Position numbers and translations under genes: made by a program
NCBI RefSeq assembly: GCF_037038585.1
Contig: NC_092520.1
Location: forward strand, 121,490,001-121,554,000
Origin: Patagioenas fasciata
Lineage: Eukaryota; Chordata; Aves; Columbiformes; Columbidae
DNA length: 64,000 nt
Reading direction: 5' to 3'
In this document: positions 1 to 12,160 of the stretch, piece after piece
Position numbering within the stretch: the stretch's first letter is position 1
Layout of the letters: the number at the start of each line of letters is the position of its first letter
The notes under the pieces: generated by a model
Seen by the model: the letters and a program-made list of their open reading frames with translations, nothing else
Databases searched by the model: none
Told to the model about the DNA's origin: nothing

Positions 1-3000
1 CGCAGGGATTTCAGGTAGGAGTCCAATTAGGTTGGGCAGTCTTCCTAACCCAAATAGTTTCTTATGTGAACAAGCTGGAAGGGTGCTTTCTGACCATGTC
101 ACAATAAACAACATTGCTGAGTCCTTTTATCTTTGCTCGAACCTTCCTCCACAATCTATAAGAAAAACACAATTGGATTTCGCAAATATAAGAGACTTAA
201 TTTTTTGTCATTTACTCCCTCACAACATGTACTTGCAAACTTTTCATTCTTACTGTACATTCAGGATATATTCATTGCTCTGTGTTTGAAAGAGAGGAGA
301 TATTTTCCTGCAGTTCTTCTTTCCCCCTGTACTTGCAGGTCTGTGCTCCAAACCACACTCTGTGCTCCAAAGCAAGGTTATGAGCAAATGGAAATAACTG
401 CTGCTTGCTCAGATTCTCATTTTCCCCTTCACTCCTTCCCTGCAGCAATAACCTCAGTGAAAACAACCTCTGGCAAGTCACTCTGCACATTTCACCTCCA
501 GTTGCCACTTAGACTCCCAGACTTTTGGAAGTCAATACCCTGAATGCAGTTTAATAGCTTTTACTGCTGCCTTGTCAGAAGTCGAGAGCCAAGTCTCCAG
601 TGCTCCCTGCAGCACAAGCCCACTCATTCCCATGGACTGGGAAGCAGAAAGGACTTGCATGTGCCAATTTGTTCAGGACAAGCAACAGTGGACATATGTG
701 CTCATGTATTCAGAAGATCATATGCAAAGGTGTTACATGCAGAACAAAACAAAGACAGGGGACTGGAGAAAATACAAGAAAGGACAGCACTGAAGAGCTC
801 AAACCTTCCCTGACAGTATTTATAACAACAGTATGGTACATGGTCACTGGGAGGGTTCCTGCTCCTTATCTATCCAGAGCAGAAGCAGAAGACGCTGCCA
901 GTCACAGTGTCACACTGATTGTGCATCCTCTCTCATCTGCAAAACAGATGGATCCAGCCCTGACAGCACTTCAGTCTTAAGCCGGTGCAGAAGGATGGGT
1001 GATAAACATGGCTATCCGATCCTGCAACTCCTTAGGTTTGATTTCCTAAAGAAACAACATTTTACAGGTGGGTACAAAAGTACAGAGAGATTAAATGCTT
1101 TCCTGATGTCCTTCAAGAAGTGTCTCATCTCCAGCTCAGCTCCAGGCCTGTGCCTCAGTCCAGCTTTGCTGGAGCTGACGGTGCAGACTGGCGTGCCCTC
1201 CCTGGTCCAGTGCCCAGCTCCCCATGGCACCCCACGGTGTAGTGGAAAGCAGGAGGCAAAGGGAACGGGATCCCGCACCCTGGATCTCTCTTGGAAGGGG
1301 TCCCATGGGCCACCTGTGGGGAATACACTGGGAGAAACGTCCCCCTTTTCCCACATTACCACTTGCCCTCAGTTTCTGCTCATTTTTGCCACTGGGGCAG
1401 ATGTTCTTCCTATCCTCCGCTGAGGAGCATTTCCCTTTTGAAACCCCTTGCTGTTTTATGATCTCTTTGACAGAAAACTCCCATGTGCACATTTGCCCCT
1501 CGCTGCATCACCCTTTAGGTGATGGAGGAAAGGAGACACATCAGATATTAATAGGTCTAAATCACCTTACTCCGAGGAGACGTCTCTCCGGGGAGGACAG
1601 AGGGAAGTCAGGGTTACTTAGCAGCTCATGGGTAGGTACTCTGCATTCCCAACCCCACTGTCCTACCCCCCATGCCAAGTAAGCTCCAAAGGCTAGATGG
1701 GAACCTCGAAATGATGTTTAAAAGTGGCAGAAAGGAAAAGACCCATTTGGGGACTTATCCCATTTGTCCCCAGGCTCCCTTCTTTGAATACACCATGAAT
1801 GTTTTACTTCAATACTCAAAGCCCGATGAGATGCATGTTATTAATTTATGACGATGACAAGATTATTATGGTTAATTTAATATGTGCAGGCACTTAACTA
1901 ACTACTGTTGGGAAATATTTGTCATTAATTCAAAAATTTCCTGCCAGCAATTAGGCAGATACAGCTCAAGTGAGCTGCAGCAATCCAGCATGACATAAAG
2001 AGCTCTCATCTGCCATCACCTTTACACGTGACTGTACAATACTTGAACACTGCCTGGTTTAAATGAGCACAACAAAATGTGCTGCAGCTTTCATAAATTA
2101 AATGGCGTTGGCATTCAGACATTAGAAAAATAGAGCTTAAGAGTAAGCTCTTTCAGATGTAGGAAGGGGACCAGAGAGGCACAAAACCTCCCTGTGGAGA
2201 GCGAAAGGGCCACCACTGGGAGAGAGGGTGGCAGAGAAGCATTCCTCACCAAAGCTCAGAAAGCAAAACTGTGTGAGCAAAAGCTACTTGTGGTGGGCTT
2301 TCCTCCCACCTCCCGTGGGTCTGCCACTATCCCAACCAAGGCAGGTGGGGCAGAGTGAAACCACCAAAGTGGCCTCATTCAGGGGCAACCTGTCATGCAC
2401 GGCACAGCCCTCCAGGCCATCCCACCCCCAAGCCCAGCCACTCCTGGAGAGGGAACTCAAACTGCTGTTTCCTTTGCTTTCTCAGGGTGGCAGGCAAAAA
2501 AACCCTGTGTATACAGAGCTAGTTACAGCAATAAATTGAAATTCCTGCCCAAAATGGCCAGGTTCATGGCACTTTTGCTGGGGTCCTAGTACTTCTTGGC
2601 TTTTTCTGATCCCTTGGGCAGGTTGAAAGTAACAGAAGAGATGCTCAGCAGCCATCCAGTGTCTCACGGAGTTTAGTGATGAATCATTTTGCTCACAAAG
2701 GCTCTTTAGCTCTGTGTTTTTGCAAGTCCTTCCACTATCAGATGCAACCCACCTATCAACCCTCCCCAGCACAAGGCCTGGCCTTTTTCAGTTCTCTCAT
2801 ATGATACAGTCTCCTGAGGAACAGCATGTTTTGGTACACCTAAATCTTCGAGCTTCACATAGGCCTCTCAGGATAAAACTTGGGAACATACTACCAGAAG
2901 GGACTTCCTGAGCATTTATTTAGTCCTCTGTTGTTGCTGGCAAACACTCCATATAATCCTTTCACAGGCTGATTAAAGTCTTATTTTGAAAACATTCAAT

Positions 3001-3098
3001 TTTTTTCCATCCCTTTGACTGAAATGGTATTCCAGACATTTGTAACTCTAATGGTTAGAAATTCCTGGACTCAATGGCTAGTTTATACCTGTTTATTA
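1..3098. other. Non-coding stretch, no gene recognised
   Basis: Open frames up to 196 codons overlap on both strands here without resemblance to known proteins. I see no intact repeat or RNA gene. Confidence 0.6.
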
Positions 3099-3160
3099 AT
3101 GGTTGAACTCAATGATCTTAAAGGTCTTTTTCAACCAATACAATTCTATGATTCTATGAT
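3099..3160 (+). mobile_element. CR1 3' end fragment
   Basis: The segment ggttgaactcaatgatctta, followed by aaggtctttttcaacc and two attctatg repeats, is the CR1 3' terminus in plus orientation. The element is strongly 5'-truncated. Confidence 0.85.
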
Positions 3161-6100
3161 TTTTGTCCCAATGCAATCCTTTTCTTTAGGCAGCTTTTCT
3201 TTCTTGCCAGCGGTATTTACAGAAGACCACTGTCTCCCCTTTCATCCTTCATCTGTGAAGCCAAACAAGTCATGGCACCTTAATTTCCTCCCAGAGGAAA
3301 GCTCTCCATTCTCCTGGCTGTCTTACTAACCCTCCTCTGCACTTGTCCCACACTGAGCTCACCTCTCCTGACAGACAGATGTCCAGAACCAGATACTGGA
3401 TCCCAGATGGCCCCTTTCCATAGCTAGATGACACATGGGTCACTTCTGGATTTAAGCTCCCCAGCTGTTGGCAGACAGGCAGAGAGGAAAGCATTCATCT
3501 TCCAGCTGTAGCCTGCTCTCTACTGCAGAGTCCAAGGACCTGTCTGAGCTGTTTGCTATCAAGAAATGCCATTCTGTGAAAGATGTATGTTTCAATAACC
3601 TCCTCAGACTTCGCTCTTTCCTACATCCAGCCACCCAGATCGCTGATGCTGGCTGCCAATACCAGACTACAGGACCTGTTCCAGCTTCTTTTCAAACCCG
3701 AAGCATCAGCGTATGCTCCCTTGGCTGGACTCACAAGGGCCCAGCCATCTGTGTATCTGCAGAATGTCTCTGGTGTAGGTGTTATGGGAAAATATTTAGC
3801 CTTTCACATGCAGTTGGCAAATGTACTAGCTCCAGCTCGAGGAAAATCTGACCCTCTCTGCTTAGGGGCCTCCTTCCTTTTAACATTTTTTTCAGACAGT
3901 TTAAAAATATTTGTGAATTATGGCAACGGGCAGGGAATGAGATGTCTAGCAGAGCTCCAAGCTCTGACAGAAGAGCATTTACAAGAGGACACTGCAAGGC
4001 TTTGTGGACAGAAGAAAGATCAGTGAGTGCTGGACAACTTAATCTCCTGGGTTCCACACTACCCTCTGAGGATGCTGCTTTAATAAAAACAGCTAGATCC
4101 AAGTGATCAAAGAGGTTTCTACTGTTAACTGTCTCCTGAAAGTTATCGACCTTGACACCGGAACAATTAAATGAAATGTGAAGCACCCCCTCAAACAGGT
4201 ATTTCTGCTTCTCTGTCCTGTATCACCTAAACACACAGTAGTGTGAAGTTACACACATGGGAGGGCCTTCTGTAATAAAGAACATCCTGAGCTGCACAAT
4301 GATCCTCCTCTGGTATAGATCTTTTTCTTCTTAAATGGACACATACATTGTGGTTCCTAGGAACGGACATACGAGTTGTCCCATATGTGTGACAGAGACA
4401 AAAAACTCAGGATAGCAAATTAGACGTGTACACTTTGAAAAGCAGCCGCTGTATCAGGTATGCAATGCAAGACTCTGGGAATTGTTTTTCTGAATACTAA
4501 GTGTGGAAAATATCAATTGAAACGGCACTTAGTCTCTCTACAGAAATCAACTCCTCAATGCCTTAGAGTCAGCACTCAAATTAAACAGCTTCATATTAGA
4601 GATAATTAAAATGTATGGCTTAAAAATAATCCAGTCTTTTCTGTCCCTATTCAGAACCTACCACTACAGCCTCCTGTGCATAAAACCTACAAACATGCTT
4701 GCTGTGAACCTGTCCCAGAGATGTGCAGCCAGATCTTTGGCCCATGTCACTTGGCAGGCCTCTGCTGAAGTTAACTGGAGCTGTGCCAAATCATATTGCT
4801 GAAGACCTGGAGTTTATTTTTTATAGACTTCTGAAAAAGGCAAGCTAAATAGCTTGTGTGCACCTGGAGACATCCATTTCCACATTTTTCAAAATATGAA
4901 AACTGTGTTTTCTGTGAGGAGTGGTCCCTCAGAAAACTATCATGCCAGCCCTGTACGAGCACTAGATACAAATATACTCTGGTATAATTCCTACTACCTC
5001 TGTTGTCTGTGAACAGCGAAGAGAGGCTACAGCACAAAGAAGGTGATATTTTTTCCTAATTTTTTTTTTTTTTAGAACGGTACATCGGTTTAATTTTTAC
5101 ATTTGTCAAAGTGTTTCTACTTGTAATCTATCAAAGGAAAACAAAAAGCAGTAACAAATCCCTTTGTGTTACCAGGCAATGATTGCTGGCCTCTGCAAAC
5201 AATACACAGTTAGAGGGACTTGCTGCTTTCCATTTTGTAAATGTGTTACAAGGAGCCAGTTGCAGCGAGAGCGTGGCAACCGGCAACTCTTGATCACTTA
5301 AGGATTTTTCATCAACCAATTCTACAATAAATTAACTAGAGAAGTTTAAAGGTTGTTTTCAGCTCTTTATGAACAGACACCACAAGTAACTAGGGAAGAC
5401 AGTTCATCTTCCCCTTTAACTTTTACTTACCGTCCGATGACGGCAGGTCAGTACTCCCACAACTGAATGTTGTGCAGCTGTGTAACCAAGAAATGCATTA
5501 CACCTGTAGGAAAACAACCTTTAAATCACCTCAGACATAAACTTTCTTCAGCTGCTTACCTGCATATGTTCCTGTTTGCCAGATTCAACGTAACACAAAA
5601 GGCTACTGGCGTTTCAAAAGGGGTCTGTCACCTCGCCAGACATTTAAGGGAAAGCAAAATCAGCAGAGGCACTTTCAAGTTTGCACAGAGGATCCTGCAA
5701 AGTCTCGATCTGGTTCGACTTGAATAGCGCACCCCACGTCTCATCAGTCACCCAGCACCATGCTGCACTCTGCCTTCCCAAAGAGTTATTAGCACTGCCC
5801 CGATCCCTTCCCCTAGTGATCCCTGTATCTACAACTGAAGGAGCCGGTCAGAGGAGAAAGCACCAGTATCCCGCAGTTGCTAGGAAACGAGCAGGGAGAT
5901 CCTGACCTGAATTCTCAGCAGAGACTGATGTTGTTCAGGAAGCTTAGCTGGGTCCTTCCTGGAAAGGCAGGGACATGTTGAAAAGTTACTCCTGGCTTTG
6001 CAAAGGCCACCGTGTGGCACCACCTGGGACAGAGGGACAGCAGCTGAGCTGTTTTTATGACAAAAAGGCACTTATTGTGAAAATGGGAAGTGCACATGCA

Positions 6101-6873
6101 AAAATGGAGGGTGAATTTTTGGTTCTTTGTGCCAATGAAACTAGAAAGTTTTTAATCTTAAAATAAGATTTCGTATTTCAAATATGGTCATTAGATAAAG
6201 TGGAAGAAACCACCCACCACAGGCAGTGCCTCAACATTAATAAATGCAATGACAGAATATTAAAGATATGAAAATCCCAGACATGTATGCTACAAAGCCA
6301 AATTCACAACACAGGAAACTGAAGAGAAGGAAATCATGAAAGTCAATGATGACACGAGAAATCTGCATTTTTTGACCTTTTAAATATTTTAAATTACTGC
6401 CATGCCATTGTATTAATTACTGTGTTTAGCTTGCAACCATCTCAGCATGCATTTTCTAAAAGATGAAAAGTGAGAGCTGAACTAGACCTGAACAGCTAAA
6501 GCATCTCTGGGTCCCTTGGGTGGGGTATATCTGCCCCTAGTTATACTGTATAGTGGAAGGAAATAAAGACTCTTCAAATGCAGCATGATGTAAATTTCTT
6601 GCACAGACCCGATTACCTGAAAAAAAAAAAAGCCTATTTGCTTTCTACTGCCTCCAATGGACATCCATTCTCTTGGCAAAACCAGCAAGAAAGTGATGCT
6701 GCGCACACCACAGGTGGCATGGTTTCCGCAGGCTGGAGGGGCCAGCAAGGCCGGGAGGGATGCAGGATGCTCATGCAGAAATGAGTCCTTTCATTCCAGC
6801 TGGATGCTTCCCCATTGCATCTGGGCATGTTCTCACATGTGAGCTGCTCCCTTGCTCAGGCAGATGCTGGCAG
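3161..6873. other. Non-coding stretch with one candidate exon
   Basis: Apart from the candidate exon at 5431-5503 and a T14 run at 5060-5073, nothing is recognisable. The part at 3180-3780 has the texture of an old decayed interspersed repeat, but I could not name it. Confidence 0.55.
5431..5503 (-). other. Candidate internal exon, gene unknown
   Basis: On the minus strand a good acceptor (gttttcctacag) and a perfect donor (GTAAGT) flank 73 bases with one open phase, beginning CNAFLGYTAAQHS. It contains several CpGs in an AT-rich setting. I recognise no protein, and chance splice-flanked frames of this size do occur. Confidence 0.2.
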
Positions 6874-7266
6874 TCATAGAATCACAAATAGTTTGTGTTG
6901 GAAGGGACCCTCAAAGGCCATCTAGTCCAGCCCCCTGCAATGAGCAGGGACATCTTCAACTAGATCAGGTTGCTCAGAGCCCTGTCCAGCCTGGCCTTGA
7001 ATGTCTCCAGGGATGGGGCATCCACCACCCCTCTGGGAAACCTGGGCCAGTGTTTCACCACACTCAGTGTAAAAAATTTCTTCCTTGTTTCTAGCCTGAA
7101 CCTCCTCTCCTTTAGTTTAAAACCATTGCCCTTGTCCTGTTGCAGCAGGCCCTGCAAAAAAGTCTGTCCCCGTCTTTCTCACAGGCCCCTTTTAAGCACT
7201 GAAAGGCTGCAATAAGGTCTCCCCAGAGCCTTCTCCAGGCTGAACAACCCCAACTCTCTCAGTTTC
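6874..7266 (-). mobile_element. CR1 3' end fragment
   Basis: It starts tcatagaatcacaaatag and continues through the conserved CR1 stretch (ttggaagggaccctcaaagg, cttgaatgtctccagggatg) to ctgaacaaccccaactctct. This is the reverse complement of a CR1 3' end about 390 bases long. Open frames here are remains of the ORF2 C terminus. Confidence 0.95.
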
Positions 7267-10200
7267 CAGACAGGAACATCTGTGAGGACCCACAGCCCAG
7301 CCAGGGCACCAACTCCAGAATCACCTTTGCTAGGCACACTCTACACAAGAGATCTAGAGGGGGTACAGCTACTACCCAACCACCACATGGGCAAAAGCTC
7401 TTTTAAAAAGGGGTCTCAGGCCCAGGAGGACTGGCCTGTCATGTCTGGAGAAGTCCAGCTATGACCTTTAAATGGAATTACTCCTCGACTTACAACAGCT
7501 CTTCATCTGTTAAAAACAGAGCAACATTTTAATGGAAAGGAAATGCACGCAAGTGCCATTGCAGAAACGCAGTTGCAGACCAACTCAGCTATGCAACAGC
7601 ACACCTAATGCTTAACTCCTGATGTGTGTGGTGTACTCCCCAAAAGGCTCTTCTTCCGTTATAACATACAGCCAGAACATACAGTTTAGTGGCCCAATAT
7701 AGCTGCGTGCAACGCAGGCTCGGGGTCAGGCAACAGTCTCTTAGCTAGGCTTGAAATCTCTCCCTCCCCCATAAATATCCATATTTATCCAGAGAATCAG
7801 TCTGTCCCTGCAGCAATCACAACTGCCCACAGATGAGTATTACAGTGCTTCAAGCACCTTTCTGAACAAACGCCAAAGCCCATCACTTTGATAGGAAAAT
7901 TATAGTTCTTTTGTTCCCTTCTCTTATCTTTGTGCAGAAATAGGAAGCGCTCAGTGTTAGGTCCTATTCCAAAAGCACTTAAATTTCCAGACAAAATAGT
8001 TACGGATGTCATGACCCAGGGAGCAGCAAAACTGAATTAGTCCACGTTTTAAAGAGAGTCACAATAAAAATATCTTTACAGATAACCAAGTGACATTTGG
8101 AGGAAAGAAACTGAAAATTTAAGATGTTAAACACATACTCACTGCTAAAGTAAAGCTGATCATGTAACAGAATACTGAATATAAGTCAGAAATCATAGCT
8201 CTGTACAGTGCAACTGTATTTTAAGTAGTTCAGGTATTCTGAAAAAAAATTCTTTATGAAAAGATGCTATCTCTATCTAAAAGATAGTATATTTATCTAA
8301 AGATACTATCATCAGAAGGCAGAATGATGCAGAGAACCTACTCATAGAAATATTTGTATTTTAGATAGCGAGAGACTTGTTTTTTACTATAGATTCTTCT
8401 TTTGCAAACCAAGTGGAGTGGATGTCACTTCAGGACATTTTTTCCTACAAATTCTTCCAAATGGCCTTAATGTTCAGCAACACAACAAGCTGACACTAAA
8501 TAACAGAAATCAGAGAAACAGAGAAAGCTTCACAAAATGAAAGGTGCAGAAAATATACACTTCTAATAATGAGGTCCTTAATAAAGGTAAAGAGAAATTT
8601 AAACACACAAGTATGGAAGATTTTGGAAGAAATGGAGAATTACTGAGTCTGAAAGAGGAAAAGGGAAAGACTTTCACGGGCACGAATTTCAGATGTGAAC
8701 GAGAAGGAGGAAGATGAGCAAGATACTTCTGGATTTTTCTGTAGGCAGACTGAAGGGCATTTACCAGGACTGTCCTGTGGCTAGAAAGCCAAGAAGATAC
8801 TTGGTGAAGACAACGGTGTCCCAAGTAGATGCCAGAATCCAGTGACCTCCTGGCCACAGATGAGCAAATAGCTCAATGATTTCTCACTGACACACTTGGA
8901 AAAGTTGCTAACTGATTTATTTAGGTGTTTTCAAGCATAACCAAAATGCTGTGAAGACTCATGGGAAGTTTTAAACTTTTCCTGTACAGACGAAGGGGTA
9001 GATAGAGCAGAGTGATAACAGGCAACAAACTAGTGAGAATCAGAAAACAATAAAGCAGTTTTACATAAGAGTAAGCAAAAAGATGTAGATGGGAACAAAG
9101 CTGCTGCAAATGCTGATTCAGGGGATAGCTCAAACTGGGCACCTTTCTCTTAATGTTACTTCTGGTCATGTCTTGAGCAGGAAGAACAGGTGAGTAGTAA
9201 AATGGATCCAGGTGGGGTAAAGAAAAGCCATTCCGCAGTGTTAAAAATAACCTGTCACATCTTCCTATTGTCTAAACTGGCATAACTCCATCAGTTTAAT
9301 TTTATGCCAGCTTAAGATCTGGCCAAATGCACTGAGTAAGAGGAAGGCAGCAGTTCCCCTTACATGCTTCACTTTGCCTGCAGGCAGGTTTCAGCAAGGC
9401 ATGCTTCCATTACAGGGGAAGATACTTAATAAAGGATTTAATCTTCCTGATGAATACAGAAGGATGCTAAAGTACCAAACTCACCAAACACACCTTGCAA
9501 GAAAAATATGTTGTTAAAAATTTGCTTTACTCAGCTATGTATTTGTAAAGCCATGTAAAACAGACTGTTCCAAATTGCCTGACTTCCACGGCTGAAAGTC
9601 AGATGCTGCTGTCCAAATCTCTCGGCAAAGGTATAGTTTTACGGTAATTGAGATAGTACGTAATCCGGTCACATCGCTGCATACATCAGTAATACAGTAC
9701 TGAGAAGTCTCCCGGTTGTTTGGAGGCAGAAGGAGCCGTGTGAAGCATTGATTCACGCTGATGAATTGTAACCAAGCAACACCGCCAGCATCCCTCCAGC
9801 TCATTGTTCCTCTGAGCTGGGGAGAACCGCAGCAGAACAGCGCTGAAAACCTGCCAAACTCCCGCTTTCCCCATTTAAGGGCACCCATCCCTCTAATGCT
9901 ACATATAGCAAATACTTCAACCAAAATTTATCAAAACAAACTGCTACCTCCCTCTCAGTAAAAATACAATGCCATACCTGAAGCCAGCCAATGAATTTCC
10001 ATGTCTCCACAGCTCTCTTGTAAATAATCTTTACAAAAGAAACAGTTCAAATTTACTTTACACAAAAAGTGCAGGGCAATGAATTATTCATCTGAGCAGA
10101 GGGACAGAAATACTGCCTTTTTGTTAGTCTGACTGTTAGATGCTGAGGGAAACTAAAGACAACTTTCTCAGATACAAGAACTAATCACTAACAACACAGA

Positions 10201-11907
10201 TGAGATGGAAAGGAAGTAGATACTTTAAAAAAATGTGTTTGGTGAGAGCTGGCAACCATATTCCAAGTAAGTGTCTGAAACCGATAGTTAATGCACAAAA
10301 TATAGCTACTACATCATCATCGACATGAATCTTATTATCAACAGAGGCATTAAAAATGACATTACATACTGATTTTTTTTTTCTTTTTATTGCAGTTAAG
10401 TCTGAGTGGTGGAATTATTTGTTCTGTTCAATGCCATGGGCCTGGACAACAAGACCAAAATTCATTGTAAAATGATCCATCATTACTCTATATGGAAATA
10501 AGAGGACAACATAGTCTGCCAACAAAAGTGTCAGTTATCAGAGAACCTGAATTTTGAAGATGTGCCACAGTGCTCCCATTTTACTTAGAAAAAAAGAAAA
10601 AGCACATGTATAAGTTAGAAATAAGATACAGAATATACAGAATTGACTTGTTCTTATAATGTAAAAGGCAGGCTAGCAGCTGTGTGCTTTTCTCAGAGTA
10701 TAAAAAGCCAAAGCATTGACCTGTAAAACAGAAATAGTAATAACATCTGCTAGACTTCTGGGCTCTGAAATCACATTCCCTGAGAGCAAGTTTCCCAAAG
10801 AAAGGCTGGGCACTTATGTAAGATACCATTTCCCTTTTCAGTGAATTGTGCTTCTCTCTTGAAACTACTTAAAAGCCTGAGTGCAAAACCACGTACATCT
10901 CTCTACTCTGGGAATAAAAGTAGAAGGGCAAAGTAACAAACTGCCATGGCATTGGCATAAAACCAGATTTATTGATGTCTTCCAGAATTCAGGATATATT
11001 AAATCACTCTCTTTGCTTACTCTCTTCTCTTCTTTTTTGTCCTTTTCTACAAAGCAGATGTCGTCTTCTCAATCCCACTGTGGGGGATCAAGCAGTCCTG
11101 TACTCACTATTCTATGTAAAGTATCACCAGGATCTCACATGGGCAGAAATGCTGCTGCTGCTTAAGCTGTCTCTGCTTGGCAATTTAGGGTCTTTCTTCT
11201 AAATGCGCAATGCTGCCAAAGGTTTTGACACTCCACAGAACTTCTTACAGGTCAAAGTCTGCTCTCCCATGGCACAAGTTCCCAGCAACTTCTCCTCAGT
11301 TGTGAGCAGGTATTTAAAGCAGAACTTGGTCTCATCTTCTTCTTTCCCCTCATACGTTTGCCAGATGGCTTTATTTAATGTCTGTTCCCCAGACTAGCTC
11401 TTAGATTGATTTTTTCCTCTACATTTGCCATCTGCTGGTCCAAACAGCTAAATGATACACTTGCACTTCAATCTCACAGCATTGATTCATTCTTGCCGTC
11501 AACTTGGCATCCAAAACAGGACGGCAGGCAGACCAGCAGGTCTGGGTAAGGCCTCACTCCACCAACAGGAATTTTCTCCTTCTTGTGCCTTTGCAAGCCA
11601 TCACCAAAGGAGTGAAGTTGTACAGGGGAAGAAAGCACAAAGCCAAAGTGAAAGACAAGTATCAAGAGGAACTCAACCACGTTGTCTTGCTGATGGAACG
11701 TGGTCTGTGTTGTCTGGAAGGAGGATTTGCAGCCCCACAGCTGGTGTTGTGTGGCCACATAAAAAGAGAAGATGATACGTTGTGCAATGGCTTCTGGCAG
11801 AGAATTGCACGTTAGCTTCCAAATTAAACAAATGCTGTGTGGAAAAAAAACCCTTGACTTACATCCTCGATTAATTTTCCAGGGGCTTTGGGTACCATCT
11901 TGCATAT
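7267..11907. other. Non-coding stretch
   Basis: No gene recognised. A short hairpin with 8-base arms (gatagtat / atactatc) lies at 8283-8310. A CpG-containing patch at about 9770-9890 is richer in GC than its surroundings and includes an X-box-like GTTGCTTGGTTAC on the minus strand. Confidence 0.5.
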
Positions 11908-12160
11908 CTAGTCCAACCCCTCTGCACTGAGCAGGGACATCTTCAACTAGATCAGGTTGCTCAGAGCCCTGTCCAGCCTGGCCTTGAATGTCTCCAGGGA
12001 TGGGGCATCCACCACCCCTCTGGGAAACCTGGGCCAGTGTTTCACCACTCTCATTACAAAAAATTTCTTCTTCGTGTCTGGCCCGAATCTCTCCTCTTTC
12101 AGTTTAAAACCATTATCCCTTGTCTTGTCGTAACAGGCCCTGCTACAAAGCCTGTCCCCA
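11908..12160 (-). mobile_element. CR1 fragment, tail missing
   Basis: The segment from ctagtccaacccctctgcac to about 12160 repeats the same CR1 stretch as 6930-7160 on the minus strand, with moderate divergence. The terminal octamer tail is absent: the element begins inside the conserved 3' region. Confidence 0.92.

Noticed and set aside
833-1423. 196-codon open frame
   Set aside because: No recognisable domain, no splice context, and overlapping frames on the other strand.
9763-9785. RFX X-box-like GTTGCTTGGTTAC as a ciliary gene promoter
   Set aside because: A single imperfect half-type site without a CpG island or a recognisable exon nearby.
11474-11905. Possible processed pseudogene (143-codon minus frame, KKEKIPVGG-like stretch)
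   Set aside because: I could not match it to a parent protein and there is no clear poly(A) tract or target duplication.
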